DNA of 64,000 nucleotides from CAXPZW01 sp964221845 (GTDB lineage: Bacteria > Bacteroidota > Bacteroidia > Flavobacteriales_D > Sanyastnellaceae): positions 1 to 64,000 of the forward strand of contig CAXPZW010000015.1 of NCBI GenBank assembly GCA_964221845.1, read 5' to 3'. Under the pieces are notes generated by a model. That model did not search any database and had not been told where the DNA came from. It saw only the letters and a program-made list of their open reading frames with translations. The position numbers and the translations under genes were made by a program. Shown here one piece after another: positions 19,171-27,849 of the stretch (within the stretch, counting starts at the first letter, position 1; the number at the start of each line of letters is the position of its first letter).

Positions 19171-19476
19171 ATGGCTCAGAAGATTCGCATCAAACTCAAG
19201 TCTTACGATCACAACCTGGTAGACAAGTCTGCCGAGAAAATCGTGAAGACCGTAAAAACCACCGGTGCTGTGATCAGTGGTCCCATTCCACTGCCAACGC
19301 ACCAACGCATCTACACGGTGCTTCGCTCGCCCCACGTGAACAAGAAGTCACGGGAGCAGTTCGAGCTCAACTCGTACAAGCGACTCATCGACATCTACAG
19401 CTCTTCTTCGAAGACGGTAGACGCCCTGATGCGCTTGGAGTTGCCAAGTGGCGTTGAGGTCGAGATCAAAGTGTGA
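19171..19476 (+). CDS. rpsJ: 30S ribosomal protein S10
   Basis: 101 residues. S10 is part of the 30S head and, as NusE, also joins transcription antitermination complexes. MAQKIRIKLKSYDHNLVDKS and GPIPLPTHQRIYTVLRSPHVNKKSREQFE are characteristic. The gene starts nine bases after fusA, so the str and S10 operons are fused here. The 39-base gap to rplC is one of the longer ones in this part of the run. Confidence 0.98.
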   Translation: MAQKIRIKLKSYDHNLVDKSAEKIVKTVKTTGAVISGPIPLPTHQRIYTVLRSPHVNKKSREQFELNSYKRLIDIYSSSSKTVDALMRLELPSGVEVEIKV

Positions 19477-19515
19477 TCGGCGGTTCAAGAAAGAAACAGA
19501 AACAAATAGGTAACG

Positions 19516-20136
19516 ATGCCTGGAATTATTGCAAAAAAATTAGGAATGACTAGCGTCTACGGTGCCACTGGGAAGAACATCCCATGCACAGTGTTGGAAG
19601 CTGGTCCCTGTATCGTTACGCAGGTAAAAACTGCGGACAAGGACGGCTATGAGGCGGTTCAGCTCGGCTTCGGCGAGCAGAAGGACCACCGCATCAACAA
19701 GCCGATGGCAGGACACTTTAAGAAAGCGGGCGTGGGCGCCATGAAGAAGCTGGTTGAATTCAGCGGCTTCGAACAAGAGCTCAACGCAGGCGATCAAGTG
19801 AAAGTAGAAGACGTTTTCGCGGAAGGCGAATTCGTATCGGTTCAAGGAACCTCTCGTGGTAAAGGTTTCCAAGGCGTTGTGAAACGACACAAGTTTGCCG
19901 GTGTAGGCCAGCAGACCCACGGTCAGCACAACCGCCTGCGCGCCCCTGGTGCGATCGGTGCGGCTTCGGATCCAGCGCGTGTGTTCAAAGGCCTCCGTAT
20001 GGCAGGTCAGGACGGCAACCGCAAGGTGACCATCGAAAACCTCGAAGTGGTAAAGATTTTGGCTGACGAAGGGCTGATCCTGGTAAAGGGCGCCACTCCT
20101 GGTCATAAAGGTGCAACCGTAATCATCCGCAAGTAA
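19516..20136 (+). CDS. rplC: 50S ribosomal protein L3
   Basis: 206 residues. L3 is an early assembly protein of the large subunit whose loop reaches the peptidyl transferase centre. MPGIIAKKLGMTSVYG and the conserved segment GTSRGKGFQGVVKRHKF, then GQQTHGQHNRLRAPGAIG (site of glutamine methylation in other bacteria), identify it. One base separates it from rplD, so translation is probably coupled. Confidence 0.98.
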   Translation: MPGIIAKKLGMTSVYGATGKNIPCTVLEAGPCIVTQVKTADKDGYEAVQLGFGEQKDHRINKPMAGHFKKAGVGAMKKLVEFSGFEQELNAGDQVKVEDVFAEGEFVSVQGTSRGKGFQGVVKRHKFAGVGQQTHGQHNRLRAPGAIGAASDPARVFKGLRMAGQDGNRKVTIENLEVVKILADEGLILVKGATPGHKGATVIIRK

Positions 20137-20137
20137 G

Positions 20138-20764
20138 ATGGAAGTAGCTGTTTACAACACCCAAGGCAAGAAGACTGGCACCGCCAAGTTGGATGACGCG
20201 GTTTTCGGCATTGAGCCGAACGATCACGTGATCTGGTTGGACGTGAAGCGTTACCGCAACGCGCAACGCCAGGGTACGCACAAGTCGAAAGAGCGTGCAG
20301 AGATCGCCGGTTCGACCAAGAAACTGTTCCGCCAAAAGGGAACTGGTAACGCCCGTGTGGGTAGTGCTAAGAGCCCAACCCGTCGTGGAGGAGGTACCGC
20401 ATTCGGTCCACGTCCTCGTAACTACACGATCCAGCTCAACAAAAAGACCAAGCGTCTGGCCCGTATGTCGGCCCTGAGCTACAAGGCGAAAGACAATGAA
20501 ATCCTGATGATCGACGCGTGGTCGATGGATGCCCCAAAAACCAAGGACTTTGTTCAGGTACTCAGCAACCTCAAGCTGGCCGACAACAAAACCCTGGTGG
20601 TTGTTCCTGAGAACAACGGCAACATCTACATGTCATCGCGTAACGTACAAGGTCACAAAGTCCAGGCAGCTGGCAACCTGACCACTTACGAGATCCTGGA
20701 TTGCGATAAACTCATCTTCGTTGGTAACGCCCACGAAATCGTGGCAAACGCCCTCAACGCTTAA
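20138..20764 (+). CDS. rplD: 50S ribosomal protein L4
   Basis: 208 residues. L4 lines the exit tunnel with a long loop. GTHKSKERAEIAGSTKKLFRQKGTG-type residues (about 46-70) and GGGTAFGPRPRNYTIQLNKK are the family signatures. It is the autogenous repressor of the S10 operon in E. coli. No comparable leader can be seen before rpsJ, which lies only nine bases after fusA. Confidence 0.98.
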   Translation: MEVAVYNTQGKKTGTAKLDDAVFGIEPNDHVIWLDVKRYRNAQRQGTHKSKERAEIAGSTKKLFRQKGTGNARVGSAKSPTRRGGGTAFGPRPRNYTIQLNKKTKRLARMSALSYKAKDNEILMIDAWSMDAPKTKDFVQVLSNLKLADNKTLVVVPENNGNIYMSSRNVQGHKVQAAGNLTTYEILDCDKLIFVGNAHEIVANALNA

Positions 20765-20768
20765 GACG

Positions 20769-21062
20769 ATGAAACAGATTCTGATCCAACCCGTCATCAC
20801 CGAAAAGATGACCGCGCTCAGCGATAAGCTGAACCAGCACTGCTTCATCGTGCATAAGGATGCCAACAAGATTGAGATCCAGAAAGCAGTGGAAGAGCAG
20901 TTCGGCGTGACCGTAACTGCTGTAAATACAATCAACGTGGACGGTAAGAAGAAGTCGCGCTTCTCGAAAGCAGGCTTGCTCACCGGACGCACCACCAGCA
21001 TCAAGAAGGCCATCGTGAGCCTCGCTGATGGTGACACCATTGACATCTACGATCATATCTAA
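20769..21062 (+). CDS. rplW: 50S ribosomal protein L23
   Basis: 97 residues from the ATG at 20769. An upstream in-frame ATG at 20721 lies inside rplD and would add an unrelated stretch, so it is rejected. L23 sits beside the tunnel exit and docks trigger factor and SRP. MKQILIQPVITEKMTAL and the basic loop VDGKKKSRFSKAGLLTGRT are typical. Four bases separate it from rplD. Confidence 0.97.
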   Translation: MKQILIQPVITEKMTALSDKLNQHCFIVHKDANKIEIQKAVEEQFGVTVTAVNTINVDGKKKSRFSKAGLLTGRTTSIKKAIVSLADGDTIDIYDHI

Positions 21063-21074
21063 GGCGCAGGAATA

Positions 21075-21902
21075 ATGGCTGTACGTAAACTCAATCCAAC
21101 GACCCCCGGTCAACGTCATAAAGTGGTGACCACCTTCGAGGAGGTAACCACCGACAAGCCGCACAAGCCCTTGTTGGCGCCCCTGCACAAGTCAGGCGGT
21201 CGTAACAACCAGGGTCGCATGACCATGCGCTACCGAGGTGGTGGCCACAAGCGCCGCTACCGCATCATCGACTTCAAGCGTGATAAGCACGACATGGACG
21301 CGAAGGTGCTGACCATTGAATACGATCCAAACCGTTCAGCGCGCATCGCTCTGGTGGAATACACCGACGGCGAGAAGCGTTACATCATCGCTCCAGAAGG
21401 ACTCACCGTGGGCATGTCTGTGAAGTCAGGTAAAACTGCCATTCCAGAAGTAGGTCACACCATGTACCTCAGCGATGTGCCATTGGGCTCGATGATTCAC
21501 AACATCGAGCTGTACCCAGGTCGCGGTGGCCAAATGGTCCGCAGCGCCGGTGCATCTGCCCAGCTGAACGCACGCGATGGCAAATACGCCATCATCAAAC
21601 TCCCTTCGGGCGAGACCCGCATGGTCCTGGTGACTTGCAAAGCCACCATCGGTACCGTGAGTAACTCTGAGCACATGCTGACCCGTTCGGGTAAAGCAGG
21701 TCGCAGCCGCTGGTTGGGCCGTCGTCCACGCGTTCGAGGCGTGGTGATGAACCCAGTCGATCACCCCATGGGTGGTGGCGAGGGCCGTGCCTCAGGTGGT
21801 CACCCACGTTCACGCAACGGTGTGCCTTCGAAGGGCTACAAAACCCGCAGCAAGACCAAAGCGTCTGGCCGCTTGATTATCGAACGACGCAAGAAGAAAT
21901 AA
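21075..21902 (+). CDS. rplB: 50S ribosomal protein L2
   Basis: 275 residues. L2 is needed for subunit association and peptidyl transferase activity. Family features seen are RNNQGRMTMRYRGGGHKRRYR in the N-terminal third and GVVMNPVDHPMGGGEGRAS, which contains the essential histidine. The basic tail RSKTKASGRLIIERRKKK is normal for Bacteroidota. It starts 12 bases after rplW, and rpsS follows after three. Confidence 0.98.
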   Translation: MAVRKLNPTTPGQRHKVVTTFEEVTTDKPHKPLLAPLHKSGGRNNQGRMTMRYRGGGHKRRYRIIDFKRDKHDMDAKVLTIEYDPNRSARIALVEYTDGEKRYIIAPEGLTVGMSVKSGKTAIPEVGHTMYLSDVPLGSMIHNIELYPGRGGQMVRSAGASAQLNARDGKYAIIKLPSGETRMVLVTCKATIGTVSNSEHMLTRSGKAGRSRWLGRRPRVRGVVMNPVDHPMGGGEGRASGGHPRSRNGVPSKGYKTRSKTKASGRLIIERRKKK

Positions 21903-21905
21903 GCC

Positions 21906-22175
21906 ATGTCTCGATCGCTGAAAAAACCCCCATTCGTTCACTACAAGCTGCAACAGCGTGTAGACGAAGCACAGGCTTCAGGAAAGAAGACCGTGATCAA
22001 GACGTGGTCACGCGCATCCACCATCACTCCGGACTTTGTGAACCTCACCTTTGGTGTGCACAACGGCCGTCAGTTCATTCCAGTATTCGTTACCGAGAAC
22101 ATGGTGGGTCACAAACTCGGAGAATTTGCACCTACCCGCACCTTCCGTGGTCACGGTGGCAACAAGAAACGCTAA
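21906..22175 (+). CDS. rpsS: 30S ribosomal protein S19
   Basis: 89 residues. S19 forms a head complex with S13 close to the A site. MSRSLKKPPFVHYKL at the start and the C-terminal GHKLGEFAPTRTFRGHGG are diagnostic. It lies three bases after rplB in the usual S10 operon order. Confidence 0.98.
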   Translation: MSRSLKKPPFVHYKLQQRVDEAQASGKKTVIKTWSRASTITPDFVNLTFGVHNGRQFIPVFVTENMVGHKLGEFAPTRTFRGHGGNKKR

Positions 22176-22197
22176 TCATCGCTAACTGAACATTGTC

Positions 22198-22593
22198 ATG
22201 GGACAACGAAAGCAAAAAGCCTCAGAGGCTCGCAAGGAAGCGATGAAAAACGTCGCTTACGCCAAGCTGAACAACTGCCCGACTTCGCCTCGTAAGATGC
22301 GCAAGGTGGCGGACACCATTCGTGGTGCGGAGGTCAACAAGGCTCTGAACATCCTCAAGTTCTCACGCCAAGAGGCATCGGTACGTCTGGAGAAGTTGCT
22401 CCGTTCGGCCATCGCCAACTGGGAGAGCAAGAACGAAGGTGCTCGCATCGAGGAGTCAAACCTCTTCGTGAAAGAAATCAAAGTGGATTCAGCGCGTATG
22501 CTGAAGCGCATCCAGCCTGCCCCTCAGGGACGTGCGCACCGCATCCGCAAGCGGTCAAACCACGTAACCATCATTTTGGACAGCGCTAACTAA
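22198..22593 (+). CDS. rplV: 50S ribosomal protein L22
   Basis: 131 residues. L22 lines the narrow part of the exit tunnel with a beta hairpin (RIQPAPQGRAHRIRKRSNH). The N-terminus MGQRKQKASEARKEAMKNV is longer than in E. coli. This extension before YAKLNNCPTSPRKMRKV is usual for Bacteroidota, so the ATG at 22198 is kept. A 22-base A-rich gap precedes it. Confidence 0.96.
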   Translation: MGQRKQKASEARKEAMKNVAYAKLNNCPTSPRKMRKVADTIRGAEVNKALNILKFSRQEASVRLEKLLRSAIANWESKNEGARIEESNLFVKEIKVDSARMLKRIQPAPQGRAHRIRKRSNHVTIILDSAN

Positions 22594-22600
22594 TCGCACA

Positions 22601-23329
22601 ATGGGACAGAAGACCAATCCAATCGGCAACCGCCTCGGCTTTATCAAAGGCTGGGATTCCAACTGGTACGGGGGTAAGAACTACGTGGATAAGCTCGTTG
22701 AAGACGACAAGATCCGCACTTACCTCATGGCCCGTTTGCGCAAGGCTAGCATCTCCAAAATCATCATCGAGCGCACCCTGAAGCTCGTGACCGTTACCAT
22801 CAAGACTGCGCGTCCTGGTGTGATCATCGGTAAAGGTGGTTCTGAGGTAGACAAGCTGAAAGAGGAGTTGAAGAAACTCACCGGCAAGGACGTACAGATC
22901 AACATCTTCGAGATCAAGCGCCCAGAGCTCGACGCCCAACTCGTGGCCGACAGTATCGCGCGTCAGCTCGAAGGACGTATCTCGTTCCGCCGTGCTATCA
23001 AGATGTCACTCGCCGGTACCATGCGTATGGGTGCTGAAGGCATTAAGATCCAGATCGCAGGTCGTTTGAACGGCGCCGAGATGGCCCGTAACGAGACCTA
23101 CAAAGACGGACGTATTCCTCTGCACACTTTCCGTGCAGACATCGATTACGCATTGGCAGAAGCACACACCACCTACGGCCGTATCGGCATCAAGGTGTGG
23201 ATCTGTAAAGGCGAAGTTTACGGCAAGCGCGACCTGTCGCCGACTGTCGGTATGAAGAACCAAAAACGAGGACCACAAGGTGGTGGTGGCCGTGGCGGCC
23301 GTCGTCCACGCGGTGGCGCTCGCAAGTAA
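22601..23329 (+). CDS. rpsC: 30S ribosomal protein S3
   Basis: 242 residues. S3 guards the mRNA entry tunnel and has a type II KH domain with the GxxG loop seen in VIIGKGGSEVDKLKEEL. MGQKTNPIGNRLGFIKGWDS is the standard start. The C-terminus ends in a Gly/Arg-rich tail (GGGGRGGRRPRGGARK), common in this phylum. It lies seven bases after rplV. Confidence 0.98.
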   Translation: MGQKTNPIGNRLGFIKGWDSNWYGGKNYVDKLVEDDKIRTYLMARLRKASISKIIIERTLKLVTVTIKTARPGVIIGKGGSEVDKLKEELKKLTGKDVQINIFEIKRPELDAQLVADSIARQLEGRISFRRAIKMSLAGTMRMGAEGIKIQIAGRLNGAEMARNETYKDGRIPLHTFRADIDYALAEAHTTYGRIGIKVWICKGEVYGKRDLSPTVGMKNQKRGPQGGGGRGGRRPRGGARK

Positions 23330-23351
23330 GAACCGTTAACGCAGAAGAATC

Positions 23352-23771
23352 ATGCTTCAACCGAAACGCACGAAATTCCGCAAGATGCAGAAGGGCCGTA
23401 TCAAAGGCCTGGCGCACCGCGGTTCGACCATTGCTTTTGGCTCATTCGGCCTCAAGACCACAGATGAAGGGTTCATCACTTCACGTCAGATTGAGTCTGC
23501 ACGTGTGGCCATGACCCGTTACATGAAACGTGAGGGTAAGGTGTGGATCCGCATCTTCCCAGACAAACCCATCACCAGCAAGCCTGCTGAGGTACGTATG
23601 GGTAAAGGTAAAGGTGCTCCCTCGCACTGGGTAGCCGTTGTTAAGCCCGGACGCATCATGTTCGAGCTGGACGGTGTTTCGATGGAAGTGGCTCAAGAGG
23701 CACTCCGTCTGGCAGCTCAAAAGCTCCCAGTACGCACCAAGTTTGTAGTACGAAACGACTATAGCGAATAA
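23352..23771 (+). CDS. rplP: 50S ribosomal protein L16
   Basis: 139 residues. L16 organises the A site and tRNA accommodation. MLQPKRTKFRKMQKGRIKG and the motif KPITSKPAEVRMGKGKGAP identify it. The bases just before the ATG (ACGCAGAAGAATC) closely resemble those before rpsD, without an obvious Shine-Dalgarno element. One base separates it from rpmC. Confidence 0.98.
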   Translation: MLQPKRTKFRKMQKGRIKGLAHRGSTIAFGSFGLKTTDEGFITSRQIESARVAMTRYMKREGKVWIRIFPDKPITSKPAEVRMGKGKGAPSHWVAVVKPGRIMFELDGVSMEVAQEALRLAAQKLPVRTKFVVRNDYSE

Positions 23772-23772
23772 T

Positions 23773-23979
23773 ATGAAAGCGGTCGAACTCAAAGAATTCT
23801 CGGTAGGAGATCTGCACGAGAAGTTGGCAGACGAGCGCGCAAGCCTCGCCAAGCTCAAATTCCAGCACGCCGTTTCAGGCCTGGAGAGCCCTCTGCAAAT
23901 TCGCAACACGCGCAAAAGCATTGCGCGCATTTTGACCGAAATCAATTCGCGTCGTAACACTGAACAGGCAGCATCATGA
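23773..23979 (+). CDS. rpmC: 50S ribosomal protein L29
   Basis: 68 residues, helical (VGDLHEKLADERASLAKLKF). L29 packs beside L23 at the tunnel exit. Its last four bases overlap the rpsQ start (ATGA at 23976), indicating coupled translation. The conserved IRNTRKSIARILTEI is near the C-terminus. Confidence 0.96.
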   Translation: MKAVELKEFSVGDLHEKLADERASLAKLKFQHAVSGLESPLQIRNTRKSIARILTEINSRRNTEQAAS

Positions 23980-24227
23980 GAAACCTGAGAAAAGAGCGTA
24001 TCGGTGTGGTGACCTCGAACTCCATGAACAAATCCATCGTGGTTTCTGTGGAGCGCAAGATGAAGCACCCGAAATACGGAAAGTTCGTGAAGACCACTGC
24101 CAAGTTCATGGCTCACGATGAGAAGGACGAGTGTAACGTGGGCGATACTGTTCGCATCATGGAAACACGACCACTGAGCAAGTCGAAGAACTGGCGCCTG
24201 GTGGAGATTGTAGAACGCGCCAAGTAA
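23976..24227 (+). CDS. rpsQ: 30S ribosomal protein S17
   Basis: 83 residues. S17 is an early 16S rRNA binder with an OB fold. KERIGVVTSNSMNKSIVVSVERKMKH-type residues at the start and NVGDTVRIMETRPLSKSKNW are typical. It overlaps the end of rpmC by four bases. Confidence 0.97.
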   Translation: MRNLRKERIGVVTSNSMNKSIVVSVERKMKHPKYGKFVKTTAKFMAHDEKDECNVGDTVRIMETRPLSKSKNWRLVEIVERAK

Positions 24228-24248
24228 GCGGCTTAATACTAGAGAGAG

Positions 24249-24617
24249 ATGATTCAGCAAGAGTCACGTCTGAAAGTTGCAGACAACAGCGGAGCCAAAG
24301 AGGTGCTTTGCATCCGAGTGCTCGGTGGTACCAAGCGCCGCTACGCCTCCATCGGTGACAAGATTGTTGTTACTGTGAAGGACGCCATGCCTAATGCCAA
24401 CGCCAAGAAAGGTTCGGTATCGAAGGCAGTTGTGGTACGTACCAAGAAAGAAATTCGTCGTGCGGACGGTTCATACATCCGCTTCGATGACAATGCAGTA
24501 GTACTGCTCAACGCGTCTGACGACCTGCGCGGAACCCGAATCTTCGGCCCCGTTGCACGTGAGCTGCGTGAGAAAGACTACATGCGTATTGTTTCACTGG
24601 CACCTGAGGTGCTTTAA
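24249..24617 (+). CDS. rplN: 50S ribosomal protein L14
   Basis: 122 residues. L14 forms an intersubunit bridge and binds the silencing factor RsfS. MIQQESRLKVADNSGAKEVL and RADGSYIRFDDNAVVLL are the family signatures. It opens the spc-type part of the run, 21 bases after rpsQ, with no separate promoter evident. Confidence 0.98.
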   Translation: MIQQESRLKVADNSGAKEVLCIRVLGGTKRRYASIGDKIVVTVKDAMPNANAKKGSVSKAVVVRTKKEIRRADGSYIRFDDNAVVLLNASDDLRGTRIFGPVARELREKDYMRIVSLAPEVL

Positions 24618-24628
24618 CTCAACCTGCG

Positions 24629-24946
24629 ATGTACAAGCGGTACAAAGTGAAAAAAGGCGACCAGGTACGCATCCTGGCCGGCAAAAATAAAGGCGAGCAG
24701 GGTGAGGTGATTCTCGTAGACCGCAAGACCGATCGTGTGATCGTCAAGGGCTACAACATGATCACCAAACACAACAAGCCGACCCCGACCGAGCCGCAAG
24801 GCGGCATCGAGAAGAAGGAAGCCCCCATCCACATCTCGAATGTGATGGTGATCGATAACCAAGGCAACGCTACCCGTGTTGGCCGTCGTCGCAACGACGA
24901 AGGCAAACTGGTGCGTTACTCGAAAAAATCCGGACAGGAGCTGTAA
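24629..24946 (+). CDS. rplX: 50S ribosomal protein L24
   Basis: 105 residues. L24 starts 50S assembly. The N-terminal KOW motif is clear (KKGDQVRILAGKNKGEQGEV), and GYNMITKHNKPTPTEPQGG and RVGRRRNDEGKLVRYSKKSG follow. It lies 11 bases after rplN and two before rplE. Confidence 0.97.
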   Translation: MYKRYKVKKGDQVRILAGKNKGEQGEVILVDRKTDRVIVKGYNMITKHNKPTPTEPQGGIEKKEAPIHISNVMVIDNQGNATRVGRRRNDEGKLVRYSKKSGQEL

Positions 24947-24948
24947 TC

Positions 24949-25497
24949 ATGGCCTATACCCCACGACTCCAAACCAAGTACCAGGAGGAAATTTCTCCGG
25001 CACTGAAAGAGAAGTTCAGCTACTCGACCATCATGCAGGTGCCCAAGATCACCAAGATCTGCATCAACCAAGGCCTCGGTAAAGCCGTTGCTGACCGCAA
25101 GATGGTAGACGCCGCTGTGGAAGAGATGACCTCGATTACGGGCCAACGCGCCGTTGCATGCCTCTCGACCAAGGACGTTTCGAACTTTAAGCTTCGTAAA
25201 GGCATGCCTATCGGTGCTAAAGTGACCCTCCGCGGCGAGCGCATGTACGAGTTTTTGGACCGACTGATCACTGTGGCCCTGCCACGTACCCGTGACTTCC
25301 GTGGCGTACGCGCGTCAGGCTTTGACGGCCGAGGTAACTTCACCTTTGGCATCAAAGAGCAGATCATCTTCCCAGAGATCAACATCGAGAAAGTCAAGAA
25401 CATCAACGGAATGGACATCACGTTTGTAACCACTGCGAACACCGACGAAGAGGCGCGCGCACTGTTGGATGCATTCAAATTCCCATTCACCAAATAA
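24949..25497 (+). CDS. rplE: 50S ribosomal protein L5
   Basis: 182 residues. L5 binds 5S rRNA and contacts P-site tRNA. MQVPKITKICINQGLGKAV and the conserved RDFRGVRASGFDGRGNFTFG identify it. It has normal length and sits two bases after rplX. Confidence 0.98.
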   Translation: MAYTPRLQTKYQEEISPALKEKFSYSTIMQVPKITKICINQGLGKAVADRKMVDAAVEEMTSITGQRAVACLSTKDVSNFKLRKGMPIGAKVTLRGERMYEFLDRLITVALPRTRDFRGVRASGFDGRGNFTFGIKEQIIFPEINIEKVKNINGMDITFVTTANTDEEARALLDAFKFPFTK

Positions 25498-25502
25498 TAG
25501 CC

Positions 25503-25772
25503 ATGGCCAAAGAATCCATGAAAGCGCGCGAGCGCAAACGTGAGCGCATGGTGGCAAAGTATGCTGCTAAACGCGCTGCTCTGAAAGAAGCTGGTGACTG
25601 GGATGCCCTCCAGAAGTTGCCTAAAAACTCATCGGCGGTACGTCTGCACAACCGCTGCCAATTGACCGGTCGTCCTCGTGGCTACATGCGTCAGTTTGGC
25701 ATCTCGCGTGTACAATTCCGCAAGATGGCCCTCAGCGGGAAGATCCCCGGGGTGAAGAAAGCAAGCTGGTAA
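25503..25772 (+). CDS. rpsN: 30S ribosomal protein S14, zinc-free form
   Basis: 89 residues, the longer zinc-independent type. Only one Cys is present (HNRCQLTGRPRGYMRQFG), so the CxxC pairs of the zinc form are missing. S14 is a head protein of the 30S subunit. The C-terminal MALSGKIPGVKKASW is standard. It sits five bases after rplE. Confidence 0.97.
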   Translation: MAKESMKARERKRERMVAKYAAKRAALKEAGDWDALQKLPKNSSAVRLHNRCQLTGRPRGYMRQFGISRVQFRKMALSGKIPGVKKASW

Positions 25773-25791
25773 TCCGAAACGAGAAGAAGCT

Positions 25792-26190
25792 ATGTACACT
25801 GATCCGATTGCAGATTACCTGACCCGTATTCGTAACGCCCAGCGTGCGAATCACAAAGTGGTAGAGATTCCAGGTTCGAACCTGAAGCGCGAGATGACCA
25901 AAATCCTGTTCGACAGCGGTTACATCCTGAGCTACAAGTTCACCGAGGAAGGGTACCAAGGCACCATCAAGATCGCCTTGAAGTACCACCCCAAAACCAA
26001 GGCTCCGGCCATCACCAAGATCGAGCGCTACAGCACCCCTGGTCTGCGCAAGTACAAAGGCGCTGGAGACTTGCCACGCGTACTGAATGGTCTGGGTGTA
26101 TCCATCATCTCAACCTCACGCGGTCTGATGACCGACAAGCAAGCCCGCAGCATGAATGTAGGCGGTGAGGTGTTGGCCCTGGTATACTAA
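25792..26190 (+). CDS. rpsH: 30S ribosomal protein S8
   Basis: 132 residues. S8 is a primary 16S rRNA binder and, in E. coli, the autogenous repressor of the spc operon. DPIADYLTRIRNAQRANHK at the start and the C-terminal STSRGLMTDKQARSMNVGG are diagnostic. A 19-base gap lies before it. Confidence 0.98.
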   Translation: MYTDPIADYLTRIRNAQRANHKVVEIPGSNLKREMTKILFDSGYILSYKFTEEGYQGTIKIALKYHPKTKAPAITKIERYSTPGLRKYKGAGDLPRVLNGLGVSIISTSRGLMTDKQARSMNVGGEVLALVY

Positions 26191-26209
26191 ACCGAGAAAC
26201 AAAGAAATC

Positions 26210-26761
26210 ATGTCACGAATTGGAAATGCTCCTGTAGATATCCTCGACGGTGTTGAGGTAAAGATCGAGGGCCAGACCGTAACGGTTAAAGGTCCTAAGG
26301 GAGAGCTGCAGCAGGAGATTGACACCTGCGTAAGCGTAGAAAACAAAGACGGCCAGATCGTACTGTCGCGCGAGAGCGACCACCGCGATCACCGTTCGAA
26401 GCACGGCTTGTACCGCGCGCTGATTGCCAACATGGTAGAAGGCGTAAGCAAAGGCTACGAGAAGAAGCTCGAACTGGTAGGTGTAGGTTTCCGTGCCAAC
26501 ACTAAAGGTCAGATTCTGGAATTGTCACTGGGTTACTCTCACCAGATTCACTTCGAGCTCCCTTCTGAAATCAAGGTGGTTGCTGAAACTGAAAAGGGTA
26601 AGAACCCGATCGTGACCCTCCAGTCTCACGACAAGCAATTGCTGGGAACCGTAGCATCGAAGATCCGATCGCTGCGCAAGCCTGAGCCCTATAAAGGAAA
26701 AGGTGTTCGCTACGTTGGTGAGCACATTCGTCGTAAAGCCGGTAAATCTGCCGCTAAATAA
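26210..26761 (+). CDS. rplF: 50S ribosomal protein L6
   Basis: 183 residues from the ATG at 26210 (MSRIGNAPVDILDGVEV). The frame is open upstream to 26165 inside rpsH, but those residues are unrelated, and the A-rich stretch GAAACAAAGAAATC directly precedes the chosen ATG. L6 lies near the factor-binding site. The C-terminal RKPEPYKGKGVRYVGEHI is the family signature. Confidence 0.97.
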   Translation: MSRIGNAPVDILDGVEVKIEGQTVTVKGPKGELQQEIDTCVSVENKDGQIVLSRESDHRDHRSKHGLYRALIANMVEGVSKGYEKKLELVGVGFRANTKGQILELSLGYSHQIHFELPSEIKVVAETEKGKNPIVTLQSHDKQLLGTVASKIRSLRKPEPYKGKGVRYVGEHIRRKAGKSAAK

Positions 26762-26770
26762 GTGTGAGTT

Positions 26771-27124
26771 ATGGCATTCAGTAAACAAGCACGTCGCAAT
26801 AAAGTACGTCGCCGCATTCGCAAGCACGTATTTGGCACCGCGCAGCGTCCGCGCCTGAGCGTGTTCCGCAGCAACAAAGAAATTTATGTTCAAGTGATCG
26901 ACGATGTCAACGGCAAGACCTTGGTAGCGGCCTCGTCACAAGGTGTGAAAGAAGCACACGGTGTGAGCAAGACCGACCAAGCAAAAGTTGTAGGCAGCCA
27001 GATCGCCGAGCGTGCAAAAGCCGAAGGCATCGAGTCGGTGGTTTTTGATCGTAACGGATACCTGTACCACGGCCGCGTGAAAGCGCTGGCTGACGCCGCC
27101 CGCGAAGGAGGCCTCCAATTCTAA
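26771..27124 (+). CDS. rplR: 50S ribosomal protein L18
   Basis: 117 residues. L18 binds 5S rRNA together with L5. RRRIRKHVFGTAQRPRLSVF near the start and VVFDRNGYLYHGRVKALADA near the end are typical. It has nine bases to rplF and five to rpsE. Confidence 0.98.
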   Translation: MAFSKQARRNKVRRRIRKHVFGTAQRPRLSVFRSNKEIYVQVIDDVNGKTLVAASSQGVKEAHGVSKTDQAKVVGSQIAERAKAEGIESVVFDRNGYLYHGRVKALADAAREGGLQF

Positions 27125-27129
27125 GACCG

Positions 27130-27645
27130 ATGAAAGTACAACCGAAAGCAGTACGCTCGAAAGACATGGAACTGGTTGACAAGCTCGTAGGCGTCAACCG
27201 TGTTACCAAAGTAACCAAAGGGGGCCGCGCGTTCTCATTCTCTGCCATTGTGGTAGTAGGTGATGAGAACGGTGTTGTGGGCCACGGACTGGGCAAGTCG
27301 AAGGACGTTGCCGGTGCCATCCAAAAAGGCATCGATGACGCGAAGAAGAACCTGATCCGCGTACCACTCATCCACGGCACCCTCCCTCACGCACAAGCTG
27401 GCAAGTACGGCGGTGCGCGCGTATTCCTGAAGCCTGCATCTAACGGTACCGGTGTGATCGCCGGTGGTGCGATGCGTGCGGTACTGGAAAGCGCTGGTGT
27501 AAAAGACATCCTGGCGAAATCGCTGGGTTCATCCAACCCACACAACGTAGTAAAGGCAACCGTTGATGCCCTCGGCCAAGTCCGCGATGCATACGAAGTA
27601 GCTGAGCTGCGCGGTGTGACAGTTGATAAAGTATTCAACGGATAA
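27130..27645 (+). CDS. rpsE: 30S ribosomal protein S5
   Basis: 171 residues. S5 shapes the mRNA entry site and affects decoding accuracy. VNRVTKVTKGGRAFSFSAIV, VGHGLGKSKDVAGAIQKGI and GTGVIAGGAMRAVLESAGV are diagnostic. It lies five bases from rplR and from rpmD. Confidence 0.98.
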   Translation: MKVQPKAVRSKDMELVDKLVGVNRVTKVTKGGRAFSFSAIVVVGDENGVVGHGLGKSKDVAGAIQKGIDDAKKNLIRVPLIHGTLPHAQAGKYGGARVFLKPASNGTGVIAGGAMRAVLESAGVKDILAKSLGSSNPHNVVKATVDALGQVRDAYEVAELRGVTVDKVFNG

Positions 27646-27650
27646 GCGTC

Positions 27651-27830
27651 ATGGGAAAGATTCGCGTAACCCAAGTCCGCAGCGCCATTGGTCGTCCGGC
27701 CCGTCAGAAGGCCACCATCCAGGCACTCGGCATCAAGAAACTGAATGTTCCCGTGGAGCACGAAGCTACTCCACAAATCCTGGGTATGGTTCGCAAAGTG
27801 AACCACCTGGTGAAGGTTGAGGAACTCTAA
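27651..27830 (+). CDS. rpmD: 50S ribosomal protein L30
   Basis: 59 residues, too short for many gene finders but unambiguous: MGKIRVTQVRSAIGRPARQK, then LGIKKLNVPVEHEATPQILG and MVRKVNHLVKVEEL. L30 is a small 50S protein, absent in some phyla. It lies between rpsE (five bases) and rplO (19 bases), as in the standard spc order. Confidence 0.97.
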   Translation: MGKIRVTQVRSAIGRPARQKATIQALGIKKLNVPVEHEATPQILGMVRKVNHLVKVEEL

Positions 27831-27849
27831 ACGAGACAACACGCACGTT